Shown here in pieces: positions 37,935-38,912 of a stretch of 38,912 nucleotides of DNA. Numbering within the stretch: position 1 is the stretch's first letter; every line of letters begins with the position of its first letter. Source of the stretch: CBCOTE01 sp965112965 (GTDB lineage Bacteria; Desulfobacterota; Desulfovibrionia; Desulfovibrionales; Desulfovibrionaceae); assembly GCA_965112965.1 (NCBI GenBank), contig CBCOTE010000018.1:1-38912 (forward strand). The letters run 5' to 3'. The position numbers and the translations under genes are program-made. The notes beneath the pieces were generated by a model, which was not told the DNA's origin, made no database searches, and saw nothing but the letters and a program-made list of their open reading frames with translations.

Positions 37935-38912
37935 GTGATGGTGAATTTAACGAAGATTTAGTCTGAGCGGTTTACTTGAGTGCTGGAAGTGGCTCGAATA
38001 ATCTCATATTTTTATTGAACTATAATCAATATCAGCCTTGCGATGTTTACACCGTTATTTTGAATCTCAAAAAAATTATTATCCGCCAAGTTTAAGAGTT
38101 TCAGCTGGCTGCGGATGAGGTGAACGACTACGAGGCCCTTATCTACCTACAGTCAAGGGCAATAGCGTTACCTTTGACAAAAAAAAATAGTAAAAACCAG
38201 CATCAGGTCCGAACAGACCGTCGCTCGTTACATAACTATGGAAGCTTAGCCATGTGCAAACGCTATCTAAAATTGGTATATGAGCTGATCAGGACCGACA
38301 TGCATATCTAGTTCGTAGATTCGAGTTTTGGCTTCCGTATTCTAGGCTAGTTTCAGCGTGAGATATAAAATTCTTAATTATGTGAGGTATCATTAGCAAC
38401 ATAGGCCGTCTTGAGTTTGGCTGTCAGTCTGGCCCTGGAAGGCAGAATTTCATATGTTAATACCACTGTCATTTTTTTTCGCAAGTCGTACTCTGGAGCG
38501 TACGCTGTCGATTGCTTTTATATTAAGGTCCGGTACATCTCTATTGTTAATAGCGGTGGCCTGATTTAAGCACCCTTTTCTTAGACTCCACCAGTTTGAT
38601 TGCCGAAAAGACATCGTCCTAATACATGCCTTGTCGCATATAGCTATTCTCTACATCGCCAACACTTAAAATGGTTTTGATTTATGCTTCAGGCTGTGGA
38701 TTAGTCCGGCCATGTTTGTGTTCGTTTAGCTAAAAGGCTATGATTCATTAGTCTCCAATCGTGAATTTTTTTGTGGCATTAGCTGTAGCATCCACTGCCG
38801 TATGGCCCGACCTGTTCCTAGTCATTACAGATATCATTTTCGTACGATCATCGTCTATCGGTTGAGACCATGGTCAGCCTCAGTATCTGTGATGTTTAAT
38901 TTATCTCCATAC

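Larger units (their letters stand above)
33840..38912. other. 5-kb region without an intact gene
   Basis: Apart from the histidine-kinase relic near 34300 and a broken frame at 36521-36746, I see only short frames. A 130-codon plus-strand frame at 35017-35409 is hydrophobic in places but has no ribosome site or family motif; membrane-like frames continue downstream (35514-35702) in another frame. A frame ending at 38311 (containing ADEVNDYEALIYLQSRAIA) looks protein-like but is unassigned. A 9-G tract lies at 36096-36104. An inverted repeat lies at 37901-37934. Confidence 0.55.

Noticed and set aside
1..38912. CRISPR arrays or insertion sequences.
   Set aside because: No regularly spaced repeats, no transposase motifs, and no long terminal inverted repeats were seen on either strand.

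Overview
The window looks like a piece of a eroding bacterial chromosome, most likely from a Desulfobacterota/Desulfovibrionales-type bacterium with a host-restricted or otherwise relaxed lifestyle. The lineage call is inference. It rests on the lepA-lepB pair, an EndoQ-like PHP domain fused to a UvrD helicase, and a trmO remnant of the type I associate with Desulfovibrio. About 18.2 kb of 38.9 kb (47%) is covered by protein genes I can support. The rest is long intergenic DNA full of stops in all frames, with hairpins, G-tracts and a few recognisable gene remnants.

Layout. 226-4284 (minus): PHP/EndoQ-UvrD fusion helicase and pgpA. 4285-7087: gene-poor, with a possible 43-residue membrane peptide and a strong hairpin. 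7088-8299 (minus): membrane glycosyltransferase. 9148-12715 (minus): ahcY and ald, separated by 1 kb of empty DNA. 13029-13502 (plus): an exported protein of unknown function. 13503-16631: 3.1 kb without a gene. 16632-21402 (minus): serS, a flavodoxin-family reductase with a frameshifted C-terminus, a class II aldolase with a doubtful central segment, a trmO pseudogene (in-frame TAG plus frameshift) and thiL. 22431-25934 (minus): a second UvrD/PcrA helicase and an alkaline-phosphatase-superfamily phosphodiesterase. 25935-29499: 3.5 kb without an intact gene. 29500-32052 (plus): lepA and lepB. 33354-33839 (minus): greA. 33840-38912: 5 kb without an intact gene, including a histidine-kinase ATPase-domain remnant.

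The retained genes are mostly housekeeping: tRNA charging (serS), elongation and transcript rescue (lepA, greA), protein export (lepB), phospholipid synthesis (pgpA), thiamine diphosphate (thiL), the methyl cycle (ahcY), alanine/pyruvate exchange (ald) and DNA repair (two helicases). Partly broken genes beside intact ones suggest that decay is continuing. Essential genes here still end in TAG, so I read the internal TAG codons as lesions rather than recoding.

I found no convincing new multi-gene system. The most interesting items are the EndoQ-UvrD fusion with a possible clamp-binding tail, the graded series of decaying genes, the G-tracts confined to one strand, a histidine-kinase relic and a cluster of small inverted repeats. 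No tRNA, rRNA, CRISPR array or insertion sequence was recognised.
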